Positions 15,209 to 24,040 of a stretch of DNA of 42,950 bases are shown in pieces (the stretch's first letter is position 1; each line of letters begins with the position of its first letter). Where the stretch lies: contig JAEZAS010000531.1 in assembly GCA_023430365.1 (NCBI GenBank), forward strand, positions 1-42,950, read 5' to 3'. This DNA comes from Planctomycetota bacterium. GTDB taxonomy: Bacteria; Planctomycetota; Planctomycetia; Pirellulales; Pirellulaceae. The notes under the pieces are model-generated. The model was not told the origin of the DNA. It made no database searches and was given only the letters and a program-made list of their open reading frames with translations. The translations under genes were made by a program, and so were the position numbers.

Positions 15209-15963
15209 AATAGTGGAAACTCCTCGAAATGGCCGAATGGCACTGGAGCTTCCGATTGCGTCCGCGCAGCCTCAAGGGTGCGCAGAGTGTGCGGAAAGAT
15301 CCAACGCGGCGGCGGCCAACTTACTTGCTTTGCCAGCGACGCCAGCTTGGAGGAGAACTGTTCCTGAGTAATTCGTGATAGGAAGCGGGTATTGGTCCGC
15401 CACTCACAGTTTTTTCAGATTCGCGCGTACCTCGTGTGAGCGAGATCTGAAAAAGTGGTGTGTTTGGGAACCGACCTGCCTTGAGCGGTGGGAGGGAGCC
15501 GGCAATCGTCCGCTGCCTGGGCTCGAACCCCATCTTGAATACCGCGTCCGCGACCGTCAAGGCAAAACGCCAAGCAGGAATTCGCAGGAAATTGCCGTTC
15601 TTATTCCCGTCTTTTGCGGCAAATCCCGTTTTCTCCCGGCCGGGCAGTTATTAAACGCTGCAGGACTTCAAATGTATCCGTCGGCTGTGTTTTTTTCGTA
15701 AAATTCTGGTCGGCTTCGCCCCCCCCAGATACCCAAGACACTAAAAACGGCCCCCACGTTCGCCTAATCCATAAATAGGACGATGCAGGCGGTCGTTCGT
15801 TTTGTTCAGATGGGCCCTGACGGACGGCTAAAACACCCACAATGCTATCACGAACGCCGCCTCAGACCGGACACGACGGCGCCTAGGTGCTAACCGTAGA
15901 TTGGCGGCACTCGTCCTCCCCAAGCGCGACCATGCACCCTGTTTGCGGGAGAGGGGTTGCCAA
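15209..15963. other. 755-nt intergenic region
   Basis: No convincing gene was seen. A short open frame at 15375-15701 has unusual composition and no ribosome-binding site. The region holds an inverted repeat at 15410-15454, a run of eight C at 15719-15726 and A/T-richer tracts around 15690-15780. No clear -10/-35 pair was found for the minus-strand gene starting at 15208. Confidence 0.6.
15410..15454. repeat. Imperfect inverted repeat, TTTTTTCAGAT / ATCTGAAAAA
   Basis: Left arm TTTTTTCAGAT at 15410-15420 followed by TCGC; right arm GCGAG at 15440-15444 followed by ATCTGAAAAA at 15445-15454. The stem is about 13 bp with a small bulge and an internal loop of about 16 nt. The poly-T/poly-A ends make it a possible bidirectional terminator or a protein-binding palindrome. 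Confidence 0.6.
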
Positions 15964-18900
15964 CTAAGCGACGCCCCGTTGGGCTTCGTCCGAATTTTCG
16001 GGACGGTCGAGGGCGTCCTTGCGAATGTGGCCGTCGTCGGTCACGTCATCGAACCGGACCGCCACGCGTTTGGAAACGCCCGACTCCTGCATCGTCACGC
16101 CATAGAGCGTCGTTGCGGCGGTCATCGTTTTCTTACTGTGCGTGACGATCACGAACTTGGTCCAACCGAGAAATTCCTTGAGCACGTCAACGAATCGGCC
16201 AATGTTGGCCTCGTCGAACGGAGCGTCGACCTCGTCGAGAATGCAGAACGGGCTGGGGCGAAATTGAAAAATGGCAAGCAGGAGGGCGACGGCGGTGAGC
16301 GCCTTTTCGCCGCCGCTGAGAAGCGAGTTGCTGAACGACGGTTTACCCGGCGGAGTGGCAATGATGTCGACGCCGCACTCCAGGACGTCGACCCCTTCTT
16401 CGAGGACGATGTCCGCTTTGCCGCCGCCGAAGGCCTTGCGGTAGAGAGCCTGAAAATTCACACGGATCGCTTCGAGCGTTTCGATGAACAGGCGTCGGCT
16501 GTCGGCGTTGATCTTGTGAATGATCCGTTCGAGGGCCTGTTTTGCCTCGGCAAGATCGCGATGCTGCCCGGCTAGGCTTTCAAAGCGAGTTTCCAGATCG
16601 TCGAGTTCTTCCAGGGCGTCGAGATTGACGGCGCCGATTTGGTTGATCTTGCGCCGGAGCGATTCGATTTCTTCTTCGACGGCGGCGCGTTCTTGTTCCT
16701 CCTCAGCGGCCGGAGCGCTGAGCGTGGCGACGTCGATGCCGTAGTCGGCGAGCATGCGTTCGGCGAGCGTCGTGCGCTCGTGACGAACCTGGCCAGCCGC
16801 CAGTTCGGCTTGGTGCTGCGCCTCTTCGAGGCGGCGAAGGCTATTGCGCAGCGATTGGAGCTTGCTCGATAGCTCGGTTCGCCCTGCTGCGGCGGCTTCG
16901 CGCGCGTGGTTCTGCTCGGCCACCTGCTGTTGAAGCGACTGGCGATCGAGATAGAGAAGCGCCATCTCACCCGTCGCGGCGAGGATCGTCAATTCGGACG
17001 CAATCCGCCGGCGGTGGCTTTGTTCTAATTGCTCACGCGTCTGGGCAATCCCGCGCTCACGGTCGCGGCTATCTTCTTCGAACTGGGCAACGCGGGCACG
17101 AAGGGCTTCCAGCCGTTGCTCTCCCTTGGCAAGCTCCACGCGAGCGGCCGTGGCGTCGCGGGCCGCTTGCTGGCGGAAACCATCGAGTTCCGAGAGTTTT
17201 TGTTCTTCGCCGCGAATTGCTTGCTGCAAGGCGGCGACTTCCGCCTCGCTCTCGCTAAGCTGCTGACGACAGCGTTCGGCCGAAGAGGCAAGGGACGTGC
17301 AACGCTGCTCGATTTCACTGAGCGAGCGGACGAGGGCCGCCTGCTGTTGCTCGTTCTGCTGCAAACGCTGCTCGGCGGTGTGCGATTGCAGGCGTTGCTC
17401 GGCTGCGGCGGCGGCAAGCTTGCGCAGCGCCTCGGCGACTTCTCCGGCAAGCGACTCCTGGCGTTCGATTTCGGTGCGGAGGTGGTGGGTCTCACGCTGG
17501 GCGGCGCCGATCTGCTGATCGAGTACCGTTACTTCCTGGCGGGCGGCTCGGAGTTCGCTCCGGCGGGAAACCAAGTTGGTCGCAGCCTGACGAGGGCCAA
17601 CGGCCAATACGCCGCTCGGCTCGAGCAGTTCGCCTTCGAGCGTGACGAGTCGCACGCCGGCGGGCGTCGACGCTTGCAATCGCAGGGCGGCGGTGAGATT
17701 GCGGACGACCCAAGTGTGTGCGAGTAGCCGGCGCGCGAGTCCGCGATGCTGAGACTCAACCTGGACGAGTTGATCAGCTCGACCGAGCACGTCAGGATCG
17801 TTGATGACTGGTTGCTCAGCGTCGACGGCTGGCGTCGTTTCGTCGGATTCTTGCCAGGCCAGGAACGCAACGCGACCGGAAAGCGTCCCCGCCGACCGAG
17901 CCGTGGTCGGCAGCTCGCTTTGTGGAGCATCGACGACGACGAACTGCGCCGCGTCGCCTAGTGCCACGTCGATCGCTGGGCCATAGTCGACCGAGGATTG
18001 AATCAGGTCGGCCACCATGCCGCGGACTCGCGTGAGCGGACCGGAATTGGCTGATTTCGCTCGCGCCAGCAGGTCTTTCACGCCGGCGCCTAGACCCTCG
18101 TGGTTGCGTTCGAGTTCCTCGATCACGGTCACGCGCTCGAGGACGCCGCGTCGTCGCCCGATCAATTGGGCCAGATCGTCCTGCCGCGAGGCGAATAGGT
18201 TGCGCAGCTCGGCCAGTTCGCGTTGGACTTGTTCAAGCTGCTCCTGATAGCCCGCTTCCTGGCCGGCGAGTTTTTCCTCGGCCTGCCGGCTGGTTTCCAG
18301 GTCGGCGGAGAGAGTCTGGGCGACGGATTCCAGGTCGCTTTGCTGGGACTGGAGCGTCGACCGCTGCTGTTCCTGAGCCGCCAGCTGCGACAGATGAGCT
18401 TCCAACTGACTCGCCAGGACAGCGGCCGATTGCATGCGAGCGACGTACTGCTGCCGCCGCTGATCCCCTTGCTCGCGCAACTGGTGCTGCTGGGCAACGA
18501 TCTCCGAAAGCCGACTTTCGGCCTGCGAAGCCTTTTGTTCGAGACTGCGATGAACGTCCTCGGCGGCATCGAGTTCGGCCTGGGTTTCGCGGAGACGTTG
18601 CTTCAGGTCCCCAGCACGGTCCGTGAGCGCCAACAGGTCGCGGCGGAGGCGAACGGCTTCCTGCTCCAGCTCGCTGCAGCGAACGCTTTCGTGCTCGTTC
18701 GATGTGGTGCGCTGGGCGATTTCCTGCGTGGTGCGGGCGAGGCGGGCCTCCAGCAGCCGAATGTTCTCGGCGCAGGTGGCCATCTCGGTATCGAGTTCCA
18801 GCAAGCGGGCTTCGAGAGACTCGGCCTGAGCGAGCGATTCGGCGGCTTGCTGGCGATGGGTCTCGGCTTCGGCTTCGAGGGTCGTCAATTGCTCGCTGAG

Positions 18901-19611
18901 GCGACGCCAGTCAACCTGGGCCACCTGCGTGCGCAATTGCTGGAGCCGCTGGCTGTACTCGCGATACCGGCGGGCCTTGGTGGCCTGGTTACGGACGCTC
19001 TTCAGCCGGCTTTCGACTTCTTCGACGATGTCCGAGAGGCGGAGCAAATTCTGGTCGACGCGTTCGAGCCGGCGCTGGGCTTCGACCTTCTTCGCCTTAA
19101 AGCGACTGATGCCAGCCGCTTCTTCGAAGATGGCGCGGCGATCCTTGGGCGAGGCTTGCAGCAGGCGGTCGACCTTGCCCTGCTCGATCATCGAGTAGGC
19201 GTCGGCTCCCACGCCGGTGCCGCGGAACATGTCCTTGATGTCCTTCATCCGCGCCGGCTGGCGATTGATGAGGTACTCCCCTTCGCCGCTGCGATAGACC
19301 CGACGCGTGATGTGGATTTCCGGAGCGTCGATCGGGAACCGGCCGTCGCTGTTATCGATAACCAGCGTGGCCTCGGCGGTGTTCATCGGCTTGCGGCCGG
19401 CGACGTCGGAGCCTTTGAAGATGACATCCGACATGTCCTTGCCGCGGAGGCTCTTGGCGCTTTGCTCGCCGAGAACCCATTTGATGCCGTCGACAATGTT
19501 CGACTTGCCCGAGCCATTGGGGCCCACGACGACCGTGATGCCCGCCGGGAAGTCGAACCGGGTCTTATCGGCGAAGCTCTTGAAGCCGTGCAGTTCAAGG
19601 GCTTTGAGCAT
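15964..19611 (-). CDS. smc: Chromosome segregation protein SMC
   Basis: A 1215-aa condensin ATPase. N-terminal Walker A GPNGSGKSN at about 30-38, then two long heptad-rich coiled coils (Gln/Glu/Arg/Leu rich) around a hinge near residues 510-670, then the C-terminal head with signature LSGGEKALTAVALL and Walker B CILDEVDAPFDEAN. Length is normal for bacterial SMC. It compacts and segregates the chromosome with ScpA and ScpB, neither of which is in this window. ATG at 19611 is chosen because the protein then begins MLKALELHGFKSF, the family N-terminus; ten more in-frame codons upstream are not needed. The large open frame on the opposite strand is a shadow of the coiled coil. Confidence 0.97.
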   Translation of the reverse strand: MLKALELHGFKSFADKTRFDFPAGITVVVGPNGSGKSNIVDGIKWVLGEQSAKSLRGKDMSDVIFKGSDVAGRKPMNTAEATLVIDNSDGRFPIDAPEIHITRRVYRSGEGEYLINRQPARMKDIKDMFRGTGVGADAYSMIEQGKVDRLLQASPKDRRAIFEEAAGISRFKAKKVEAQRRLERVDQNLLRLSDIVEEVESRLKSVRNQATKARRYREYSQRLQQLRTQVAQVDWRRLSEQLTTLEAEAETHRQQAAESLAQAESLEARLLELDTEMATCAENIRLLEARLARTTQEIAQRTTSNEHESVRCSELEQEAVRLRRDLLALTDRAGDLKQRLRETQAELDAAEDVHRSLEQKASQAESRLSEIVAQQHQLREQGDQRRQQYVARMQSAAVLASQLEAHLSQLAAQEQQRSTLQSQQSDLESVAQTLSADLETSRQAEEKLAGQEAGYQEQLEQVQRELAELRNLFASRQDDLAQLIGRRRGVLERVTVIEELERNHEGLGAGVKDLLARAKSANSGPLTRVRGMVADLIQSSVDYGPAIDVALGDAAQFVVVDAPQSELPTTARSAGTLSGRVAFLAWQESDETTPAVDAEQPVINDPDVLGRADQLVQVESQHRGLARRLLAHTWVVRNLTAALRLQASTPAGVRLVTLEGELLEPSGVLAVGPRQAATNLVSRRSELRAARQEVTVLDQQIGAAQRETHHLRTEIERQESLAGEVAEALRKLAAAAAEQRLQSHTAEQRLQQNEQQQAALVRSLSEIEQRCTSLASSAERCRQQLSESEAEVAALQQAIRGEEQKLSELDGFRQQAARDATAARVELAKGEQRLEALRARVAQFEEDSRDRERGIAQTREQLEQSHRRRIASELTILAATGEMALLYLDRQSLQQQVAEQNHAREAAAAGRTELSSKLQSLRNSLRRLEEAQHQAELAAGQVRHERTTLAERMLADYGIDVATLSAPAAEEEQERAAVEEEIESLRRKINQIGAVNLDALEELDDLETRFESLAGQHRDLAEAKQALERIIHKINADSRRLFIETLEAIRVNFQALYRKAFGGGKADIVLEEGVDVLECGVDIIATPPGKPSFSNSLLSGGEKALTAVALLLAIFQFRPSPFCILDEVDAPFDEANIGRFVDVLKEFLGWTKFVIVTHSKKTMTAATTLYGVTMQESGVSKRVAVRFDDVTDDGHIRKDALDRPENSDEAQRGVA

Positions 19612-19628
19612 GGGGCGGAAGGAGCAAG

Positions 19629-19713
19629 GAGGTAAGAGCAAAGCGAGAAGAGACGAGACCGGCGCTCAGAGTCGGGCGAGCAAGGTCGTCCCTTGCCGCC
19701 TGGCTCTTACCTC
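19629..19713. repeat. Inverted repeat in the leader of smc
   Basis: GAGGTAAGAGC at 19629-19639 pairs perfectly with GCTCTTACCTC at 19703-19713 (11 bp). Inside the 63-nt spacer GCAAGG and CCTTGC form a second small hairpin near 19679-19695. The whole lies between the stop of the FlgI-like gene (19722) and the smc start (19611), so it would be transcribed as the smc leader or as a 3' structure of the upstream gene. Confidence 0.55.
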
Positions 19714-19721
19714 TTCTCACT

Positions 19722-21638
19722 CTACTGCGTGTCCGAAACGTTGGCTTTCGTAGGCGCCCACGGGTTCAATTTATCAATTATCCGCTTCTTCTCCGGCTGC
19801 TGGTAGGCCGGATCGACGTAGGTTTCGGTGATTTCCGCCTTTTGGCGCTCGGTTTCGGCTTCGTCCTGGAGGCGATCGGTGAACATCTCCGAGGCAGGAG
19901 TCCGAGCGGTCCTCTCGCTTGCTAGCTGATCCCCTTCGGTCGTCTCGTCCTCGGTCGGCGGAGCGTCCAGCGACGAAGGAATCTCTGGGTCGCTCGATCG
20001 CTGGTACTTGCGGCCGGGCGTCGGCAGGGCTTCGACGGCAATCCGCACGCTCAAGCAGCCGGCGGCCTTAGCTTCGTTGAGGAACTGGATGACATCCGAA
20101 TAGCCAGCGCCGAATTGCACCAGGGTGCGGATCAACTTATCGAGCTGGTTGGAGCAAACCTCTGACTTATCTTCCTCACCGGGAGCGAAACGGCTGACCT
20201 TGATCTCACCCGTTTCGAGCCCCTTGATCATGATCCGCTTGCCGGCGTTCAGGAACTGCGGATTGTTCAGCCGCATGTCGGCGCCGAACAGGACGATTTC
20301 CGGCCGCTTGCTGCGCGTGATGTGGATGAGCGGCTCGCCGGTCGTGCTAATGACGTGGTAGGCGAACTTCCTGTCGAGCACTTCGCCCTTGGTGAGCGGG
20401 TCCTTGGGATTGCGAGTGCGCAGAGCCCGGAAGGCGCCGTAGCGAGTCTCAACGCTCTTCACATGCAGCAGCTCGTTGAGCGCGTCGTAGGCTGCGACGT
20501 GATCCATCGAAGTAAGCGCCGTCAGAGCATGCCAGCGGAAGGCCGATTCCTCCTTAGCAGAGGCTGCCAGCGGCCCGGCGGCTTCCGCCTGATCGAGGTA
20601 GCCCAGCGCCTCGGCGGAATAGAACCGCACTTCGGGATCAACCGACTGCAGCCCGTTCTTCAGCACGTCCACGGCCGGTTTGCCGATGGCTTCGAGCTGC
20701 AGGGCGGCGGTGGCCGCCAGGGTCGGTTCGAGCAGCTTCTTTTCCAGTTGGGCAATCCGTTCGGTGCGCTCAATCTGGTTTTCTTTGAGGACAATCTGCC
20801 GCATGACGCGCAGGTAGCGCGCCAGGTTGTGCTTGTAGCGGGGGGAGATTTGCAGCTCGATGAAATTGTCTCGCTGGGCTTCGGCGGCGCCTTTCTTCAC
20901 GCCGGCGTCGTAGCTGTAGAAGCGGGCGTTGATCGCCGCCGCCACCAGCATGCTGATTCGGATCGAAGCCTCTTCCCGGCTGATCGCCAGGCCAAGCTTG
21001 CGCGTCATGCCCGAGATGCCGCCGCCGAGCACGCGGGCGCGAGTTTCCTTGATGCGATCGCTCGTGCCGTCGAAAATGGCGTCGACGACCACATCGCCTT
21101 GAGCGAGACCTTCGACCGCGCCGGTGCGGATCGCGCCCCCCATGATTTCCATCTGCCGCAGACGGGTTTGCATCAGCCAGCCGCCGCGCAGGCTGGTCGT
21201 TTCGCTCCGCGAGGGGTTGCGGACTTCCACGTCGAACGTTTCCCCCTTCTGCACACCGGGGGGCAGGTAGCCGCGCACGATGACCATCGCGTTTCGCGGA
21301 TCGGCGAGAACCTGGTCGGCGTTTCGCACTTCGTGCGACTGCATTTCTTCGAGCAGCCGTTGTCTCTGGGTCGAGGGCGGGGGATCGCTCCCCGTATTAT
21401 CGAGGTTGGTCACCAGGGCGATCGATTCCAGCTTGACCCAGTTGAGACCCCAGGGACGCGTGTAGCGGCCCACAGTTTCCAGCCGCTTCTCTTCTTCCTC
21501 GGGCGAGGTCACTTCCGGCTCGGGAGACTGCCCACGCATCAAGGGCGCGGCGCAACCCGAAAGGCTGGCCGAGCCGAGCAAGGCCAGGAAGCTGCGGCGG
21601 GTCAAGCGGTGCGTCAGATCTTGCAAGTTCGGCTTCAT
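19722..21638 (-). CDS. Tat-exported lipoprotein with FlgI-like domain and HEAT repeats
   Basis: A 638-aa protein. The N-terminus has a twin-arginine signal TRRSFLALLGSASLSGC with a lipobox Cys. Residues about 60-295 follow the flagellar P-ring protein FlgI (RGYLPPGVQKGETFDVEVR, TSLRGGWLMQTRL, AQGDVVVDA). About 300-412 contain HEAT-like helical repeats (VRFYSAEALGYLDQAEAAGP, then TRYGAFRALRTRNPKDP). About 415-545 form another globular domain, and the tail is charged and low-complexity. FlgI normally surrounds the flagellar rod, but no flagellar gene is present here, so this is probably an envelope protein borrowing the fold. ATG at 21638 gives the signal sequence directly; an ATG at 21656 is an alternative. 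It lies 110 nt upstream of smc in the same direction. Confidence 0.75.
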   Translation of the reverse strand: MKPNLQDLTHRLTRRSFLALLGSASLSGCAAPLMRGQSPEPEVTSPEEEEKRLETVGRYTRPWGLNWVKLESIALVTNLDNTGSDPPPSTQRQRLLEEMQSHEVRNADQVLADPRNAMVIVRGYLPPGVQKGETFDVEVRNPSRSETTSLRGGWLMQTRLRQMEIMGGAIRTGAVEGLAQGDVVVDAIFDGTSDRIKETRARVLGGGISGMTRKLGLAISREEASIRISMLVAAAINARFYSYDAGVKKGAAEAQRDNFIELQISPRYKHNLARYLRVMRQIVLKENQIERTERIAQLEKKLLEPTLAATAALQLEAIGKPAVDVLKNGLQSVDPEVRFYSAEALGYLDQAEAAGPLAASAKEESAFRWHALTALTSMDHVAAYDALNELLHVKSVETRYGAFRALRTRNPKDPLTKGEVLDRKFAYHVISTTGEPLIHITRSKRPEIVLFGADMRLNNPQFLNAGKRIMIKGLETGEIKVSRFAPGEEDKSEVCSNQLDKLIRTLVQFGAGYSDVIQFLNEAKAAGCLSVRIAVEALPTPGRKYQRSSDPEIPSSLDAPPTEDETTEGDQLASERTARTPASEMFTDRLQDEAETERQKAEITETYVDPAYQQPEKKRIIDKLNPWAPTKANVSDTQ

Positions 21639-21953
21639 GCCGCGGATTAGCTCCATCCTGGAGACAAGTGGCCGGCATTCCACACTGCGAGCGCAGAGCC
21701 TGCCAGGCGCGGGAAAGTTAGAGGGGGGGATGGGATACGTCAAGAGGAAGTTGCGGGTGCGCGTTTTGCGGGCGTTTCTGACAGCAGGCTGCGATGATTG
21801 GGCGTGTCCGGCGAGTGCTGGCCGTTTCTGTCGTTCTCCGGAGCGTGTTACGCTCCGGCTATTTGGGCGGTGAACCTTCTTCGCCCTTGTCCCCTCTCTG
21901 CAGGCAGCTTAAATAGATGGTTGCCCCAGCCCTCTTTCCCGCCGCAGGTTTGT
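21639..21953. other. Divergent intergenic region with hairpin
   Basis: A 315-nt region between the divergent FlgI-like and ABC genes. It contains a perfect hairpin at 21838-21858 and short G-rich tracts near 21721-21732. No convincing promoter pair was identified on either strand. Confidence 0.5.
21838..21858. repeat. REP-like palindrome CCGGAGCGT-GTT-ACGCTCCGG
   Basis: Perfect 9-bp stem (21838-21846 with 21850-21858) and a GTT loop. It shares CCGGAG...CTCCGG ends with the palindrome at 23915, so the two flank the ABC transporter gene. No T-tract follows. Confidence 0.6.
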
Positions 21954-23861
21954 GTGTCGCAGTCGCCGGCCGCTCCTTCTGCTCCGAAGCCCGCCCCGCT
22001 AGCAGTGCGCGCCGATGAGCAGCATCCCAAGCAGCACCATCCCCAGCCGAGCAAGCCCAACTACTGGCTCTCGCTCGCCCGCAAGGACGAGCAGCGGGAA
22101 CCCGATAAACGGCCGCTCGACCTGCGGCTGATCGTCCGCCTGCTCGGCTACATGGCGCCCTACCGGGCCAAACGGAACTTTCTGCTGCTGTGCGTCACGT
22201 TGCGAGCGTTTCAACTCCCGGCAATCGGCTGGGCGATTGGAGCGGTGATCAACGGACCGATCGACCATGCCGCGCCGTTCTCGTCGATTCTCGCCGGGGC
22301 CCTGGGTGTGCTGATTCTGGCCGGCAGCACGCAGATCGTGTTTCACTTTCGCCAGCGACTCGCCTTGGAACTGGGGGAAGCGGTCATTCACGACCTGCGG
22401 GGGAAAATTTTTGCCCACCTGCAGGCAATGCCGCTCAGCTTTTACAACACGACGAAGATCGGCCGGATCATCAGCCGGATAACGTCCGACTGCGAGGCGC
22501 TGCGGATCGGCGTGCAGGATGTGCTGTTCGTGAGCCTCGTCGGACTGGGTCAAATGACCGTCGCCGCCTTGGTGATGCTGTACTACGACTGGGCGTTGTT
22601 TCTGATCGTGGCGGCGATCAGCCCGGGGCTGTGGCTGCTTAACCGATACTTCCGTCGCAAGCTTTCGACCGCTTATCGGACGACCCAGGAGAGCTTTTCG
22701 CGGCTGACGTCGACGCTCGCCGAATCGGTGAACGGCGTGCGGGTGACGCAGGGCTTTGTGCGGCAGGACGCCAATGCGGCGGGCTTTCGCGAGCTGCTGG
22801 ACTGGCACGGCGGCAATGTCGTGCGGGCCTCGCGGATGGAAGGGACGCTCATGCCGCTGCTGGAACTCAACAGCCAGGCGTTTATCGCGGCGCTGCTGCT
22901 GGTGGGCGGCTACCGCGTGCTGACGCCAGGAATCGGCATGCCGGTCGACGACCTGATTACGTTCTTCTTCCTGGCGAACATCTTCTTCAGCCCGATCCAG
23001 CATCTGGGGAACCAGTACAACCAGGCCCTCACGGCCATGGCTGGCGCGGAGCGCGTCTTCGGCCTGCTCGACCAGCCGCCGGAGTGGCAGGACGAGCCCG
23101 ACGCCCAACCGCTGCCGCCGATCGCAGGGCGGGTCGAGCTGCGCGGCGTCACGTTCGGCTACGATCCGAATCGGCCGGTGCTGCACGACATCAACCTGGT
23201 CGCCGAACCGGGGCAGAGCATCGCGCTAGTGGGCAAGACCGGCAGCGGCAAGAGCTCGATCATCAATCTCGTGTCGCGGTTCTACCTGCCGCAGGAGGGG
23301 CAGGTGCTGATCGACGGCCACGACACGCGGAGCATCACCGGCGATTCGCTCCATCACCAGATGGGCATCGTGCTGCAACAGAATTTTTTGTTCACCGGCA
23401 GCGTCCTGGAAAACATCCGGATGGGCCGGCCAAGCGCCACCGACGATGAGGTGCGCGAGGCGGTTCACTCGCTCGATTGCCTCGACCTGATTGAAACGCT
23501 CCCCCGCGGCCTCGATACGCAGGTCGGTGAGCGAGGCGCCCAGCTTTCGCTCGGCCAGCGGCAACTCGTCTGCTTCGCCCGAGCGATGCTCGCCAACCCG
23601 CGGATCCTGATCCTGGACGAGGCGACGAGCAGCGTCGACACGCTCACCGAGATCCGCATCCAGCGAGCCCTCGATCGCTTGCTTGCCGGACGGACGAGCT
23701 TCATCGTCGCCCACCGCCTGAGCACGATCCGCCACGCCGACCAGGTCCTGGTGCTCGATGCGGGACGGATTATCGAACGGGGCACGCACGACGAGTTGCT
23801 GACCCACGGCGGCGTGTACGCGGGGCTGTGCGAGCAGTTCGTCCGCGGGGCCGCGGCGTAG
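21954..23861 (+). CDS. ABC exporter, fused membrane and ATPase domains
   Basis: About 635 aa. A hydrophilic Pro/Gln/His-rich N-terminus is followed by a six-helix exporter domain (about 65-360), then the nucleotide-binding domain: Walker A GKTGSGKSS, Q-loop region VLQQNFLFTGS, signature LSLGQRQ, Walker B RILILDEATSSVD and H-loop VAHRLSTI. It resembles homodimer-forming lipid or multidrug exporters of the MsbA type; the substrate is unknown. The start is uncertain: GTG at 21954 has AGG upstream, while in-frame TTG codons at 21921 and 21798 would lengthen the N-terminus. Convergent with the next gene. REP-like palindromes lie on both sides. Confidence 0.88.
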   Translation: MSQSPAAPSAPKPAPLAVRADEQHPKQHHPQPSKPNYWLSLARKDEQREPDKRPLDLRLIVRLLGYMAPYRAKRNFLLLCVTLRAFQLPAIGWAIGAVINGPIDHAAPFSSILAGALGVLILAGSTQIVFHFRQRLALELGEAVIHDLRGKIFAHLQAMPLSFYNTTKIGRIISRITSDCEALRIGVQDVLFVSLVGLGQMTVAALVMLYYDWALFLIVAAISPGLWLLNRYFRRKLSTAYRTTQESFSRLTSTLAESVNGVRVTQGFVRQDANAAGFRELLDWHGGNVVRASRMEGTLMPLLELNSQAFIAALLLVGGYRVLTPGIGMPVDDLITFFFLANIFFSPIQHLGNQYNQALTAMAGAERVFGLLDQPPEWQDEPDAQPLPPIAGRVELRGVTFGYDPNRPVLHDINLVAEPGQSIALVGKTGSGKSSIINLVSRFYLPQEGQVLIDGHDTRSITGDSLHHQMGIVLQQNFLFTGSVLENIRMGRPSATDDEVREAVHSLDCLDLIETLPRGLDTQVGERGAQLSLGQRQLVCFARAMLANPRILILDEATSSVDTLTEIRIQRALDRLLAGRTSFIVAHRLSTIRHADQVLVLDAGRIIERGTHDELLTHGGVYAGLCEQFVRGAAA

Positions 23862-23914
23862 ACGCTTGTGCTTCGAGTCCCGCAAGGAGCTTTCAACGTC
23901 ACGAGAGTGAGCAG

Positions 23915-23936
23915 CCGGAGGCAAACTTGCCTCCGG
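23915..23936. repeat. REP-like palindrome CCGGAGGCAA-AC-TTGCCTCCGG
   Basis: Perfect 10-bp stem with a 2-nt loop (a cruciform-type dyad), between convergent genes. The core GCAAACTTGC is echoed at 23981 and 36601. No T-tract, so more likely a repeat than an intrinsic terminator. Confidence 0.65.
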
Positions 23937-23976
23937 GCCGCCCCGCGCGTGGACACCGCTCTCGCCGTTCGAGCCC

Positions 23977-23994
23977 GGCGGCAAGTTTGCCGCC
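23977..23994. repeat. REP-like palindrome GGCGGCAA-GT-TTGCCGCC
   Basis: Perfect 8-bp stem with a 2-nt loop, 40 nt after the previous palindrome and with the core in the reverse sense (GCAAGTTTGC). The two resemble a head-to-tail REP pair in the convergent gap after the ABC gene. Confidence 0.65.
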
Positions 23995-24040
23995 AGGCTA
24001 TTTTCTGTGCGCCAAATGAGCAGCGAAGGCAGTCGGTGCG

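Noticed and set aside
15470..15560. tRNA T-loop-like string GGGTTCGAGCCC on the minus strand
   Set aside because: The five-base T stem does not pair and no acceptor, D or anticodon arm can be drawn around it.
15375..15701. 108-codon plus-strand open frame in the gap before smc
   Set aside because: Unusual composition (Trp, Cys and Phe-rich), runs through the palindrome at 15410, no ribosome-binding site.
18223..19635. 470-codon open frame on the plus strand inside smc
   Set aside because: Antisense shadow of the Arg/Glu/Gln-rich coiled coil; no family features, and smc on the minus strand is certain.
20322..21650. 442-codon plus-strand open frame over the FlgI-like gene
   Set aside because: Antisense to a gene with a Tat signal, lipobox and FlgI motifs; its own sequence shows no domain.
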